From Takifugu bimaculatus (taxonomy: Eukaryota; Chordata; Actinopteri; Tetraodontiformes; Tetraodontidae), in contig CP034995.1 in the NCBI GenBank assembly GCA_004026145.2, positions 7,600,387-7,664,386 of the forward strand: DNA of 64,000 nt, given 5' to 3'. Under the pieces are notes generated by a model that made no database searches, had not been told where the DNA came from, and worked only from the letters and a program-made list of their open reading frames with translations. The position numbers and the translations under genes were made by a program. Position 1 is the first letter of the stretch, and each line of letters starts with the position of its first letter. This document shows, one piece after another, positions 1 through 14,800 of this stretch.

Positions 1-2639
1 AACCGGCACAGCTGTTTCCTGTCTCGCGGACCCGATGTGGCTCCGCAGGAACGAGGGCATCATCTCCTTCCACATCATCCTATATCGACCTAAATATAGG
101 TCTGAATTTGCTCTCTCCTGTCTGTCGCCATGTCGGACAGCTGTCAGCAGGGGGCCAGCTGGCCGCCGTGTCCACTGTGCACATGTCATTCCGCCATGGA
201 TTTAGCTGCAGCTACAGCAGGAGAGAGTGAAAGCGAGACGTGTAAAACCTAACGACGAATCGTGCTTTTCGGAAGTCGACCCGCAAGTATGTCACATTTA
301 GAGCGGATCTCGGTGTAGAGGAAGCGGCAACGCCGTCAGAGCAAAGGCGCAATGAAAATGAATAATTCAACAGTTTACTTGATCATCCAGTCTTACACAT
401 AACCCAGATTTCCTCGGATGAATCATTGCAGTCGGAACTGTTGTCGTTCAGGTTTAGTCTTCGAAGGAGACTCTGAAGACTCTTTAAGGCTTTTCTACAT
501 CATCTTTGTTCCACTGCTCTGTAATTAAAGGTGGCTTCCAGGTTCGCTTTGCAATCATCCAGGATCAGGAGTCCTATTCATGCTCTCCCAGGTCTTGTGA
601 TTACTGTCTTTGCCTCTATGCCATCTGCATTTTGACAGCTTCAGCATGCGTGGGTCAGATGAGGGTTGTAGCAGAGCGTCGGCCTCCTCATTTGGGCCAA
701 GAATGTGTCAGAACATGTGCTGTTAGCCGATATTGTTCCTGAACCATATGCGAGGCAGAAGTACGAACACAAATAGCTACACGTGTGAGGGGCTTGTGTG
801 GCAGCAACGAGCTGAAGACTCATTACGTGTCATCCAGCCTTCGATGCGCCTTGTACCACATTCCACTGAGGAGATTGTGTTCCCGCTTTCCAGGTGCCCA
901 GGCTCGGATCACAGGAATTAGCTTAGCTTCATCTGCTCATCTTACGTTAGCGTAACTTTCTGATCCCGGTCCGATGAGCTGATTCCCAGAGTATAACCTT
1001 AAAAACATGTAAGGTAAAGATAATACTGATTGTGGGATTTCACTTTTTCTGAAACCCACAGAACTGCCCCCCCCCCCCGTCCATGTTGGAAGGGGGTGAG
1101 AAATGATTAATTTATCCAGTATTTGACAATTTGATGCATCAATTCTTGTTTTGTTTTACCATTCCTACAGTTATTTATTTATTTTTTTAGCAAAGAAAAT
1201 GCAGCTTGTTTATTGTAGGTGGCTTCTCCCACACACTGTGTCACACAGGCAGAGACGAGCCACAAAAGACTCGTGTTCTCATCTTCCCACACCCGTCCAC
1301 CGTCCGGATTAATTGATTTCTAAAGTAAAATCTTATGTTAGGACTCTATTTCTTAAATGTATTTCTCTTGAGCAATGCAACGGGACACATGTGATATCCA
1401 CATGCAATCCGTGCTTGGCCTGTCCTATTATACAGGTTGACTGTATTTTTCTCCTTAGATTAGAAAGAATCTTAGAAAGATTAAATAGCCAATCATTAGG
1501 TTGTTGTTCCAGTCTCTGCCACCAGGTGGAAGCACAAGTCAAGAATGCTCGAGCTCAGCCACAGGTTGTGGAGAGCTTCTGGCCAACGTGCTCACACTGC
1601 ATTACAGACTATACCTACTGCATAACAACCAGTTTTTATTTTTTCCCCACCTTTTTTAAAAAAAAAAGAAAAGAAAATCCATTGCTCTGAGAGGCATGAG
1701 GCAGCTCCTTCTGGTGGTCACCTTCCTTTGTAGCTACACATGCCAAAAAGGTACCTATTTAGACTCTTTTTTTAAGTCACCACAGTGGACAATTAAGCGC
1801 GTGCAATGCGTGCTTCACATGTAAAACTGAAGGATGGTGTGACTGCGCCACAGCTTGTGTATGTCAATATCATCTGCCAGCCGACTGTCTGCCTCTTGTG
1901 TTGGGGCCCTCGGTCTACGCCGACAGATGTACCGGCACTGTAATCCTCCTCAAACAATAGCGGACGTGAGAACAGAAGAGAGGCTAAGCCATGTGATCAG
2001 ACACGGCCTCTTGGTCTGCGTATGATTGTTGGCTCATTTAGAACTCTGCATAAATGTGCATAATTTTGCTTTGTGTGGCTATTCATGCGGCATCCTCGGC
2101 CTGTCCTACAGTATCACCGTACGGCTGCTGCTGTTTCATGCTAGCTGGCCCTTAAACTGACCTCGTTGGTCCTTGCGTCGGGTGAATCCCGGTTTAAAAC
2201 GCATGCGTCACGCATACTGAGCTGCTGCAGTGTCGTCTCTTGAAATATCCCCGGCCTCTTCGCTGACACAGGGTGTCTGACATTGCCAAACACCTTCGGT
2301 TCACCGAAGACTCAGAAGGTCAGCGGCTCCGCCGCCGTTACGACTGGGATAAACCAAAACTTTACTCAGCAAGTTGGGACCGACAGAAGAGGGTCAGAGT
2401 CTGACCGCAGCGAGGACGCTCCACAGACATGTGCGCTACGTTGGACGGCTGCTGGGTGGCATTCCACCTCGTGGGGGGCGCAGAGTGGGGAGCAGATTCC
2501 ACAGTGGCCGTCTGAGGGAAGCACCGACTGATTTGGTCTAACCTGCTCCCAGGGCCTAAATAACAGCTGCTCCGCCTGGCTGTGGCGCAACGCTGATGTC
2601 ACACTCTGAAGATATTTTAAAGGGTGATACTCAGCAGGG
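1..2639. other. Upstream sequence, no gene recognised
   Basis: No exon is recognised. It holds a 12-base C run (1067-1078) and short A/T runs. It may be an intron of the alpha-type transcript if the alpha first exons lie further upstream, which cannot be tested here. Confidence 0.4.
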
Positions 2640-2838
2640 AGGCGACTCATGAGTAGATGGGCGAGGAGGCGCAGCGAGGAGAGCGTCGATACATCCGCTA
2701 AAGGAAGAAACGGTATCGGCTCACGGCAAGCAGTCGCCTGACATTTACCCCGGGTAATGATACAGTAGAGGGGCTGCTCTGCGATGCTGCGGCATTGCCC
2801 CATCACGCGTTTTTCCTCATCTGGCGCTCGGAGGAAAG
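2640..2838 (+). promoter_or_regulatory. Probable 5' UTR/promoter-proximal region of the gamma-type start
   Basis: This stretch before the gamma-type ATG is moderately CpG-rich, with several CG dinucleotides at 2643-2730 and 2780-2830. It must supply a transcript leader if the exon is a first exon. No core promoter motif is clear. The start point is a guess. Confidence 0.25.
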
Positions 2839-3000
2839 ATGCCAACTGCCGTCTGCGGGAAGGAGACGCCGCAGGTTCCGCCGGAGAACCCGCCGGCCGA
2901 CGCCAAGGGCGTCGCCAAGGAACCGCTACCTCCTCAAAAGGTTCTCAAGATTTTTAGCATCAACATCATCGCGCAGGGTCTGCCGTTCTGCCGCAGGCGG
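2839..3000 (+). CDS. fbxw7: fbxw7 alternative first coding exon, gamma-type
   Basis: This exon has 54 codons from an ATG in good context (A at -3) to the donor GTGAGT at 3001, ending in phase 0. The C-terminal part, KEPLPPQKVLKIFSINIIAQ followed by GLPFCRRR, closely matches the human gamma isoform leader (49 aa), while the first 25 or so residues are diverged and Pro-rich. An in-frame TGA at 2758 with no ATG between supports this start. It splices over 21.7 kb to MKRKLDHG at 24717. In mammals the gamma form is nucleolar; whether this fish leader acts the same way is inference. Confidence 0.9.
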
Positions 3001-5843
3001 GTGAGTACCGCGCCCTGTCGGGCCGTTGCCTTTCCCCCAGCGTTTCCCCGCAGAAGTGGGCAAATGTCAAAGGTCATCCTGCAGACGCGGGTAGGTTTAG
3101 CGCTGTCGTACGATCAAGCTATTCCCGTGGGAAATATCATCTTCAGTATCTTAATTTGCGCTTTTTTCCTCTCTCTTCTCACTTCGGGTTCGGCCTCATC
3201 ACGGCAGAAACTGTCACCTCGCCGTCTGTGCTGCCTTCCATGCATTTGCTTGTTTCTAATAAATATACTTACATACCAACTCAACAGGGCGACGCCACAG
3301 GAGGTGCAACGCTACACTCATTCCATTTGAAGGCCCTTATTATGTTGACGGTGTGTTTAAGTACGCTTCTGGATGGTGTGTTTCCTACACTCGCTCACCC
3401 ACATTTCTGAAAACAAACAAAAACATGAAGGATAATAAATTAATTTAAATTCAAACATCAAAAAAAGAAGCCAAATGGGCTTTTACTCCTTCCCCACTGT
3501 AAAAGCCTCCCACTACGGGACCCTGCCTCGTGACCCCAGGGGTAGTTTTGTTTTAATTACTGCCACTTATGCACTACTTTCATAAGAGGCATTGATTTGA
3601 GGTGGGAGCACAGCGGAGGGTTTCATTAGTTCACCCACCCACGAGTTTAAAAATATCCAGCGAAATATTTGCCTGAGGGCGAGGCCGCGCCGATTTTTAA
3701 AAGCTGTTGGGTTTCGCCTCAGTTGAAAATAATGTCATGCATCATCCTTAATTATATCCTTACTTTTAAAGTGCAACCCCCCTCTGCATGACTGTGCACA
3801 CCACATGTTCAGAGACTCTGACTCATTTTATCTACTTGGTTATAAATGCACCACCCCAGAACGGGAACACCATTTTGAGGAAATGCAGCTCTTTTGAGTT
3901 TAAGGTATTGAAGCGATTTGATCATCTGGCCACTTGCGGTTGTTTGTCATGTTTTTGTAGGGTAAGTTTGACTGGAGAGCTCTGTGGGGTCTGGTTATGG
4001 CTGGTGGTCCATCCAGAGCAGGATGTCATGTAGATTCAGCTGTCTTCACTGAATAGCATAGCTGGGATTTCCGGGGCTCTCTGGGCAACCTCAGTTGCCT
4101 GGAGCCGCATCTCTGTAGGAAGACTGTATTGTAAAATAATTTGTATGCTTCCTCTTTCCTGTTGATGCTTATATCGCTTAACTGTCCCCTTTTCTCTCCT
4201 CTCTCCCTGTTGGATTCCATCATTGTTTGGATATAAACAGAACTGTATAGAAGACACTTCTGTTTCTTAATGTGTGACCTATAGTGTTCAGGCCATGCTA
4301 ATTAAAATAGAGCCGGGTTAAATTCCAACTAAAAACGTGCCCAGGAGAGGCCTCCGTATTCCCTGGAGCTAGAAAGGGCATCCTTCTCCCGCAGGAAATG
4401 ACAGATCATGTTATACATCGTACATTAACAGTGGGCCGTATTGGTTTGCGGGGGCGGCGGGCCTCGGGTAAGGTGATCTGGACGTGCCCATCGCAGCTAT
4501 GAACAGCTAACGGAAAGATGCATCTGCTGTGTGAGCAGGTGGGACAGTTGGGCGGGATTATCAGAGGGATGTAAACCTTTGCATTTCGTTTTAGGCCCCA
4601 TCTTGTTCGGAAGCCGTCAGTTCGTCCAGTCCAGACCAGTCAACACAACAGCTATGCTAACAGCGAGGGGCCAGTGGTCCACATAAACCACATATTAGCC
4701 ACCTCGGGTTTAAACAAGCAGAAGCGATGCTAATTTCTGCAGCTTTTGGCCATGGGCACAAACGTTGGACCCCATGTCAATGATGCTGTTTTAGTTTAGA
4801 GCCTTATATTGCTGACAAGTTCTCTGTGATGCTGCTCTTGGCTTTACCTTTAATGACCCCGTTTGAACGCACCCCTCTCTCTTCGCCCTAAAGTAATGGC
4901 CGCTCTGCGATACACTGCCGGGGGTTAGATTCCGTTGCCCTTGAGCTCCAAATAACACGGAGGGAAGGAAGGTATCTGCCATTGGCTATTCTGAGAAGCG
5001 GTCCCATTCCAGGGAGCACATGGATTCAGCCAGTAAGCTAAACAACACCTCCATTCGGCTGCAGAAATATAGTGTATGTTTACCCGTGATTTCATTAGAG
5101 AGTGTGCAGCCCCCACTAAGAAAATTACTGAATTATAGATGATCATCCAGCTCTGTCTACAAGCAGTTTGAGACGTGCTTTACTGCTCACACACCCCATC
5201 GGCGGTAGTAAACACTTCATTATTTTCACTATGCTGCTTTCACTGAGCTAGTAATGTGTGTTACCTTTATGCAGGGTGTTTCTTTACATTTTGACAACGC
5301 ATGTGAGCTATGAACTTGAACCTGATCGAAATGCCTCTCAAAGTTCAACCTCCGGGTTTGCTGTATAGCCTAGCACGCGTATTTGCCTGCAGGATAGATG
5401 GCACCAGATAGCGATAAGCCCCCCCACCTGCCTCGGAGCTGCTTGAAAGCTCTGACATTTCCTTTTACTTCCAGATGCAGCGTGAGCCGCATGAGAGACG
5501 GCGTCTCTATGGGCAGGTTTCACAGCTCCTAAACTTTTGTCATTGATGAAAGACTTCACAAAGCTAAAGGGGATCTTTTCAAACCTTTTATCTGTCAACT
5601 CCCACCTTGCGCCTACATTTTCCTATTTATAACTGAACGCATGTGACAGGATGTTAAAGCATTGAAATTGCGAACAGCGACGTCTAGTGGCTAAATAATG
5701 CAACAGCAGTTAATTGCTAAGGCTAAAGCGCAACACAATTGACTTTGTATTCTTTAAGAAATAGATTGGTTAAAACATGTTAACGACAAAGAGGGAGATG
5801 GACGTGTGGGCGCCGCGCGTCCAGTACGGTTGTGTGTCCAGCA

Positions 5844-5879
<36 letters not shown>

Positions 5880-8800
5880 CTTCACATTTGTCGGTGCTGA
5901 CCTTCAATGACGCACTTGTGCCTTTGACAGGGCCTAGTTCGCTATAATCTGCTCATCAATGACGGTCAGTGAAGGCATAGCTGACTGGCTAAAAGTGAAG
6001 CGCCTGTCTGCATATTTTGCCTAATCTGCGCATGAACCCTGTCTGACTGATGGTGGGTGGTCTCGCAGCATTTTACACGTACATGGGATGCCTGCCGTAT
6101 TGTCTGGACCCTGACTCCATCACAGCACCGCAAACCTTGGGTCAAAGTAAAGATTAATAAGACAACAGGCGGCGGAGTTAATGTGGGTTTAGGGTGGGTC
6201 GGGATTGCCCGCTGTCGTTCTGTTGGTCCTAGTGTCGCCATGGTGTCATAACGTCATGGTTGGAATGCTATGACAACTATAGTTTCATATTTTACATTCT
6301 AATGTGTGAACACAGTGCATTCAAATTTGAAAGGGAAAATACAGGAAACGAGTATTCTTACTCCTCAGTGGAACAATATCCACATATTCTTTTGATGAAG
6401 AGGATTATTGTCACGTGCATTTCAAAACTCAATGCTTTTTAGGCAGCTTTGTCTAAATTGACCTGAAACCTTGAACTTACAGCATCTCCTTTCGGTGTTA
6501 ATGAGTGTTAGGTGCCTCCTTAATACTGGAGCCCCAGGAAGACGGGATCTGAACACAACACACCGTGCATGTTGTGTTGTGTTCAGAGGTTAATCAGAAA
6601 AACAAACGCTTGCTGAGCAACAAGAGGATTACACTTTGTGTAGGATGAAAGGATTCGGGGGGAAAGGTGATCCCAGAGCTTAACACGTGTCGAGACAGAA
6701 CAAGGAATGGGAGGACTTATGGATGCACCCTTGCTTATTATTTATTATTTCATTTATTATATAGGCTGCTGGATTGTAGTCATGTGACTGTCGACATAAT
6801 AACACCACAAGAAAGCCGCTGACTGTCAGGGCAAAGTGGCATCTATACGTGCGTGATCATCATCTGACATCGATAGGCAGAATGTGAGATGACGGCTGTA
6901 TGCCAGGTGAAGACACTCACATCCATAGTGCGGGAGTGACCTCTCAGGTGGGGGGACGTGGTGTCGATGGAGGGGGGGGTGCCTCTTCCACTTTGAAGGT
7001 TTATCACTTGCCAGGACATCAAACGGGGATTGCAGTACTGTGAAGCAGAATATTTCATCTGCGGAGGGTTATTGCAGAGTTCCCTGCATGGATGCAATAG
7101 GTTAAATCCCACAGACTCAAACTTCTATTCTTTATTTAAACATGCAGGCTTCACCAGGGTTTCTCTGGATCATTAGACTCTTTCTGGACTCTCCTGCCTC
7201 TCAGACATTCATTGATGCAAGACTGGACTTAGATTAATTTATTGTTATTATGCCACTGTTATTGTAAAGACTGTGCCTCGGACGTCTGTTCGTGCATTTA
7301 GTCCTTTTCAGAATTGAATTTTCTTTCTTCGTTGTCTAAGTTTTCTCAGGTTTTCTTCCACCCAAACTTTATATTTGTTCCACCTCTGAGTGGAACAAAT
7401 GCTGCTCACCATCTATACGAATGGACTTTTTGTCTTTCAGAGACTCACTTGTGCTCTGTTCCATTAACAACAAGAACAAAATGATTGCTTTTCTTTCAGG
7501 TGCCCTCCGAAGACTTGGAGCTGCCGGCGCGTAGCTGCGTTCTAGCCAGACTAATGACTCACTGTTCGTACTTTAAGGCCAAATTCACCAACCTTTTTGA
7601 ATAATTTTTGGCATTTAACTATCCTCTGTGCTACTCATAAATCATTTGTTCCCTCTCCTGACTGGATGAGCTCTTTAGTGCTCTAAAAATATTCAATCAT
7701 TTTTCACAATAAAAGTGCTTGAATTTTCTGTATTTGTAAAATGCGTTTGTAGAAACGGTCCCTTGCTACATGTCACTGATTAGTGATGCGTGTCTATGAA
7801 TCTTGAGGGGGTAAGAGGAAAATACTTGGATGAGTTTCATCCTTGAGTGATGTGTCTGTCCTTCACTTTTGACTCCCAGGTTCCTTTTAAAGTGACCTCT
7901 GACCCCCAAGGCAGCAGCTAGTCGTGTGTCAGGAAGTGCAAATACAACAGATAAAGGAAAAGAAACAAACCCAACATACATCGGTGAATGTGGAATGAAC
8001 AAGAGCATTTTGGTTCCTGTGACTCACAGTTGACACAGCTTTGTTGGGTGTGTGGGTGTTGTAGTTTTTCTTTTCACACATTAGGACTTCAGCTCCGATT
8101 TGTTTTTCAAACACAGAAGCTGTTCACTTTTCAACCTGTTGCTGGTCCTCTTTCAGCTCATGCTGCCTTGTGCACTTGGTTACTTTCTATGGGGCGAAAA
8201 TCAATTTCTGTGGACAAGAAGAAAATTGCTTCATCATCCTCACCTACACAAGCAGTTCAGCCGCCCACAAGCCTTTCTTTTTAGTTAGACTTGCAATAAG
8301 CACTCTCTCAAACCATGATAATTTTCCAAAGGAAAACAAACCAGACGTACATCCGTGGTCCTGGTGTCGCGAAACATTTTTTTTAATTTTTTGCTAATTT
8401 CTCCAATTGAACTAATGTACCATTATTTTCTTCCTCCTATGTCCTGCTCCATGATATGCCTGAAACCATGTGCACACACAGGTAAGAAGAATTTCCATGT
8501 CTATCTTTATCTCCAGCTTGTATGTATCAATTTAACTGAAATTGGAGTGCTGGCCTTACCTCTAGAGGGCAGCATGAGCTAAAGGTTTTAACATGGAGCT
8601 GCATGTCACCCAGGAACATGTGAGCATGGAGAAGATTTGAGCATCACTCTGTCATTTAATGGTGGTTTTACCAGCCAGATGTTTATTGTAGCTTGGCAGG
8701 GATCTTTAACTGTGTGTTCTTCAGTCTTTATGTTTACTGCTGTGGCCCATTCTGGCGTTATTGAGTTATGATCAATTCGCAGTGTTTCTCCAATGCCGTC

Positions 8801-11800
8801 TTTTCCCCGCGGATTGTGTCAACACGTCTTTTGGAGAGATTTCCGCTTCCACACACTTCTCTCAATCCTCAGCCACACATCTGCTGTCTTTGGAGCACCG
8901 GCTCCACTCGCTTTCCACATGCATGCACTCTCAGGCTAAGAGCTTCATTCAATGTTCAGGTTGTTATGACAACTATGAGTGCGGCGCTGAATGCTACATT
9001 AGGATCTGAAGCAGCTCTTGCACTGTTGCACATCTCCACAGCTTTAATGCAATGGTAATTATGCAGGCAATCCTTGGAAAACAATTAAAGCAGCGCTCTG
9101 TGCTAAAAGATCAATAGCCTTTGTTGGAGTTTGAGAACGACTTCTATTTGAAGGGGCAATCTAAGAATTAAAATGCCAGGAGGCTATTTAATTATCCCGT
9201 TAAGTTGTCTAATGGGATTCTTGTGATGAGGGTGAAATCGCAGAGGGGTAAATCAGTTGTCTGCATTGGGTTTTTTTTATTTATTTTTTTGACAGGGCTC
9301 CAAATCACCAGGTGCAAAGTAGCTCCCAGTATCACAACTGGGCAGAGCATCAAATGGCTTGAGGCTAATCAAAGGCCTGGTACGACACCAGGACACGCTG
9401 ACTTTCTCTATGGTCAACTGTCAAAAGCTGAACCTGTCACCTCTTTACCAGATAAGTTTCTTAAAGCCGATCATCCGTACTGATAAAGCGTCACCCTTTT
9501 TCCCAGCCATGGGCCAAGACACTTACGGATGATTTTGCCTTGCTTTTTGTCGCCACGGCCCAGTGCTTTCACGCAGGAAACAGCATAAAGAGTCAAGTTG
9601 CCAGGCGGCGTATTTGTATTCATGTGAAGGTCACATCAGACGACATGGAACGCGGCATAAATCAGAGATTTCCCTGGTGACCTCCCATCCTCATTGTGCA
9701 TTAATGTCCACTAGGGAACTGCTCGGGATTGTTTTGAGCATGCAGAGAATTAGAATATCTCCATAAAAGGGAACAAATTGGAAGAATTTAGCTTCTTATT
9801 GATTCAGCCTGGCTGCCTGAGTGCGGATGTCAAAGTAATCAAACCTCATCTCAGCATGAGGGAGAATTATTCTGCCGCCAGAGTGTCAGTAATAGTCATT
9901 GGAAGTGATTTGTGATTGAACAAGGTGTGATTGGAACAAGGTATAGTCAAATACATGTTAACATGTCAGTGTAGTCAGAGGTTAGAATGGATGGCTATAA
10001 GTGTCAATGTATGAAATGAAGTTTATAATAGGAACATTTTTATATGTTGTATCATCGGACAGCTGAATTATTATATTACATATTACATATGTATATATTG
10101 ATTTATATTGTATACATTGATATTACAATGTGCCCTGACGGGGATCAATATTTTCTATTGGAAATATTAGTTACTGTTTGAAAAGCTTTGGCTTCTGATG
10201 GACGGTTTTTAGTACTTAAGAGTCTAATAATGGTGATTAACTGACTTGTAGTTGTAGTTGGATTCGATTTGAAGTTTGGACCTGACACACCTTTACCATA
10301 AGAATGAAAATAAACCGCCGTAGCTTGTGATTTCCCCCAGCAGTTTAGTTTGTTTTTGTGTGGCCAGGAATTGAATATTTACCCAGATGTTCGGTGCAGC
10401 ATTTGGATTTTGGTCAGCCTTCCAGGACCTGCTTAAGGCAGCACAACAGAGTCATCAATATCCTCTCAGATGAGTGTTGGGACTGTTGTCGGGATTCATT
10501 TACTGACTACAAAATGGAAAGTCATTGATTGGTTCCTCACCTGCAACACACACACCCTGAGCACGTCCTGTCTTCACTGCAGTGTTTCTACGTTACTGTC
10601 AAACATGACATTGGAATTCCAAAGGAATTGCCTGATTATGTTTGATTTTCCGACTATCTGTCCCGCTGATGCAGCAGCATCAAAAGTCCTCTCTTTTAAA
10701 CTGAATGCTGATTTAATTAGCGGAGCATCAATAGTCTCAATTTTTTAAAAATAAATCTTACTTGCTCTACTTCAAATATACTTTTCATGTAAAATGAGTT
10801 ATTGTGGATCAGGTTATCTATCGATTGATTATCGACTTCTTTAACTTCATTCAAGGTTTAATAGCAGAACAAAGAGTCGGTGGATTTAGAGATCAAGTTG
10901 TTCTGGCTATAGTGGAGATGCTCAAGGCTCATTACACTCTCAAGTGCACTTCATGGTTGATCTCCCCTGATCTTCTCAAGGCATGTGTTACACCTCCAAC
11001 AACTTCGGTGTGCAAGGAGGGGCGCGTTGGTACGAATAGCCTCGTGCACTTGTGAAGGAAAGTCAGCCGAGGAGCTTGTGTCCCGAAGACTGTGCTGTCT
11101 GTTCTGTTAATGCGAGCTGCCAGGACATTCCAGCTACTATTAACACCCTCAGATCGCAAATCATTCAACATTTTAAGGTGCCGGTCTTTCAGAATGATCA
11201 TATTGCATCAAAATTCCACCACGTTCTTTCATTGAAAATAGCCGAAAATTAAAAGCCTGCAAAGATTTTAAATCAAGAATGACTCAAATCGCAAAAGCGT
11301 CCTCGGAAATGATTCATTGACGATCTACAGTTTGAAAATGAAAGTCTCTCCTGTTTTCTGCATACCCGATGAAGACAAATCGGTCTTGGCAGGAGCTGCA
11401 GAGAACTGAGCGCCTTTGAGTCCTGCGTAGAAGGCAGACAACAGCCGCTGAAAACATCCCAAAAATCGTTTAAAATAAATAAAAATCGTTACCGCTCGGC
11501 CATTTTCTTCTTTTCTCCTCTGGGCTGAAGGGATTTCTGATTTCGTATGCCTACACAGATGTTATTTTTCTAAAGATCTCTTCATTGTGGTCAAGAAAAT
11601 GAACATTTCAGTGCATTTTAAAAAGCACCACGGAGTTTTTTTGGCAGTAATGCGGAGATTACTGATTTTTTTCCCCCAGTCGGACAAAGAGTGTGGCTGT
11701 AAACCACCTGGTATGTGTGAATAATATATGAAGTGGTGATTTAAGAGACAGGTGAACTTCAGAAAGCTGTTGAATGCATGAATGATTTAACCAGGAACTG

Positions 11801-14800
11801 ACAGTGAGGGTCCCCTTCTGCAACAGCCTTGTCAAACACTTCAAACTCAGACATGTTTAATTTGCAATTCTGATTTAAAAAAAAAAAAAAGAAAGAAAAA
11901 AGTGACATCCACTCTCGAAAAGTGCTTACTTAATTAAAAAAGAACCACTTCCTGTCATCTCAACAAAAAAGCAAACATTTCTTCTCATCATTGTGACAGG
12001 AAAAATGAATTTTTTGATGTTTTATTTATTGTCAAGGGGATTTGCATTTGTGCTTAACTCTGGTCTTTCTGCAGTTCTTATCATTTACTCAGTTATGTCT
12101 CCAAACACATCTGCCACCCTAACGGCTAACTCTGCTTGTACCTGAAGGAGAGCCTGAGACTTGGGAGATATTGGATCTATGGGTTGTTAGCAAAGCCTGA
12201 AAGCCTGGATCTCTGTCCACGTCACTCCTAGCAACAGTGATGAGGATGTCCTCTCGCTGTGCCTTTTCCCCTCCTGTGTTTGTGATAATTGTTCAAGAAG
12301 TCCCTGAAACATTAGCGAGTATCTGACTGGGTTCAGTGTGCTGCCTGTGTGGGCAGCGAACAGGAGAATCACATTTCATTTGTCATAAGCTTCTCTCCTG
12401 CATAACAATTGCATGACATCAAAAGTGAGTGCATCAGACAGATGGCAGGGCCAATACTGAGCAAAAACCCTCCCGAGATGGAAATACTTTAAAGGTTCCT
12501 CCTAGGAGGCTGTGGCCTGATGTTGATGCCACTGTGAGTTTGTTAAAAAACAGACCAAAAAAATCTAAAGAGATGCTTTCTGGGTGTTGCTTTGGTGACA
12601 ATTAGGTGGTCATTAGAGGAAACCCTGGCTACCGCTGCCAGGACCGGTTAGACTCGAATGACAAACAAGTGTCGGATCCCTGGATGTGTCCAGAGGCAGC
12701 ACACTGCAGCCTGGAGGCCAGTGAGAGTGAATCTTGTTGCCAGGCAACAGTTTACAGACCTGGGGGTGGGGGTGGGGGGGCTGTAACGGCAGGGGGGAGC
12801 TTCCGCTGCTGCCCACACCCCTGACGGTCCTTCGTCATCATCGCGTCAAGATTAAATCTGCCCGGCCTTGAATTATTGATTTGATTTTCCCGAGCATCAC
12901 CAGTTTTCCGCGCTGGTCCGAACCATCCTTCCAGTTGTCGGCTGTGCCGGCTGAGCCGTTACACTGTGAAGGGGCAGTTTTACTTCCAGACTCCTGATTA
13001 GAATAAAATGGCTTTTTTTTCCTGCTTCTTGTTGTCCATCATATGTCTCATTATCTAAAGAAGCAACATCCCAAAGGTCCAGAGAGTTTTTAATCCTTAA
13101 ATGGTTAAAGAATATTAGGTTCCCCTGTATTCTGTCTACGGGCTTTGGGCATTACTGCACATTTGGTTGTTGTTGATCTCTGATGGATCTCTTTGATGGA
13201 GCCTCATTTGTTTCCTGAATGTGTAATCTGCCAAGTCCGTGCCTTCGGCTACCCACTGAGAAGGGCTTCCTTGTTCTGTGTCTGCCTGGCAATCCCAGCA
13301 ACTGCTGCGTGTCCCCGGCCCCTCGTGCACATTACCATACAGCTGTCCCACAGGATGCGCCGAGACAGACTGACATCCACGAGCTTCAGAGGGAAACCGG
13401 GCACTCCCTCTCCTCCCTCCCAGATCCAGCTCGCTGGGAGCAGCCGCAGCAGATGGGCTATGGAGATTAAACCGCTCGGCACACGGCAGCTATTGTGGGC
13501 CACCTATTGTGAAACTTTAAAGGTCATATATAGGGTCGAGGCTGAATCGGTGTGGCGAGCCCCGCCCTCTTTACGTTAACTGCTTTTTTCTTAACGACAG
13601 CTTTCCCTTTTGTCAGGGATATTGATAGTTATGATAGTTACGGCAAAACATCAGCCTCGGCTAAAGAAGGTGCTTCACCTTACAATTAAACTTATTTTTT
13701 TGATTTTATTAGTTTATCCACTGCACATTACCAATTGGACCTGGGCACCCGTTTTGCGGGCGTACCATCTGTGATTCCCCGCCCCTTTTAAAACCCTATT
13801 TTTAAACAACTACACAGGAGCAAATGTGTGTTTCCTCTGGCATCATACTAGCTCTTCCTTGGCAGTTGTTTAGCCTTTAATTGGAGTTTTAGGTATTCCT
13901 TCACTTTTGTTTGTGATGAGTAGTCACAGGACAAAACGGGCTGTTATGGGTTCGTTGATGGGGCTGGGAAGGTCAAAAGGTGGTGGGTTTCAAAAATCCG
14001 TTTTAGAACTTGTTGCATCAGATACATTTTCTTCTCTCAGAGTAAGGGACTCAAAAAAAAAGGCGTGTAATTTCCGAGGTGACCTTGCTGGAAAGCGGAG
14101 GCAGACAAAATGGAATCTGATGTGCTGCCGTTAAATGAAATGTAGACGGACAAATGAGAAAATGTTGCAGGGTTTGTCCTGGATGGAGAGATGAGATTCA
14201 GCTAGGGGAGCTCTGCAGCAACATTACATGTAATGTAGCTAAAACCTTTCTTGTGGAAAAGGAAACAAGGCGCCTTCCACATTAAAACGAACCACCTGAC
14301 CTGTCAAGCGCTCGGCAGGCACAGTTGCATTCTTTTGACTGAGCTGATATTTGAGGTTGCATTTTGTTTAAAGGTCATGACACATGAAGAACAGGAAATG
14401 CAGTTTGACTGAAAGCCTCATCGCCTTTTCCTTTGCATGTCGTCCTAAATACTGAAAGTACGCACGTGGCTCGCTGAACCTTCTCGCCTGGGCTGGATTC
14501 ATTTAAATTGCATCCACTTTTGTTTGAAATGCAGAACAAGCCCCCCCGAAGACGACTTTGTGGTTTGTTAGTTTGAGGCAGTGAAGCTGTACGTCGACAG
14601 CGCGTCCTGGGGGGAGTCGGGTTTTTGGGCAAAGCGCGGACCCCAGTTTGATTTTCCACTGCTGCACTCATTTCATTGAATTTCCAGTTGGTTGCACAGG
14701 TCACTTTTTGACATTGTGTGATGTATTGAGTTACAAATTACCGATGAGCGGCCGCGCCCCAGCGCGGCGACGCCTCGGTTTCCAAAAAGAATTTGTCTCG

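Noticed and set aside
1..2639. Search for the alpha-type N-terminal exons of fbxw7
   Set aside because: No Glu/Asp-rich alpha-like coding segment is found; those exons are probably upstream of the window.
6548..6587. Hairpin considered as a microRNA precursor
   Set aside because: The stem is only 15 bp and the arms are low complexity, too short for a typical Drosha/Dicer substrate.
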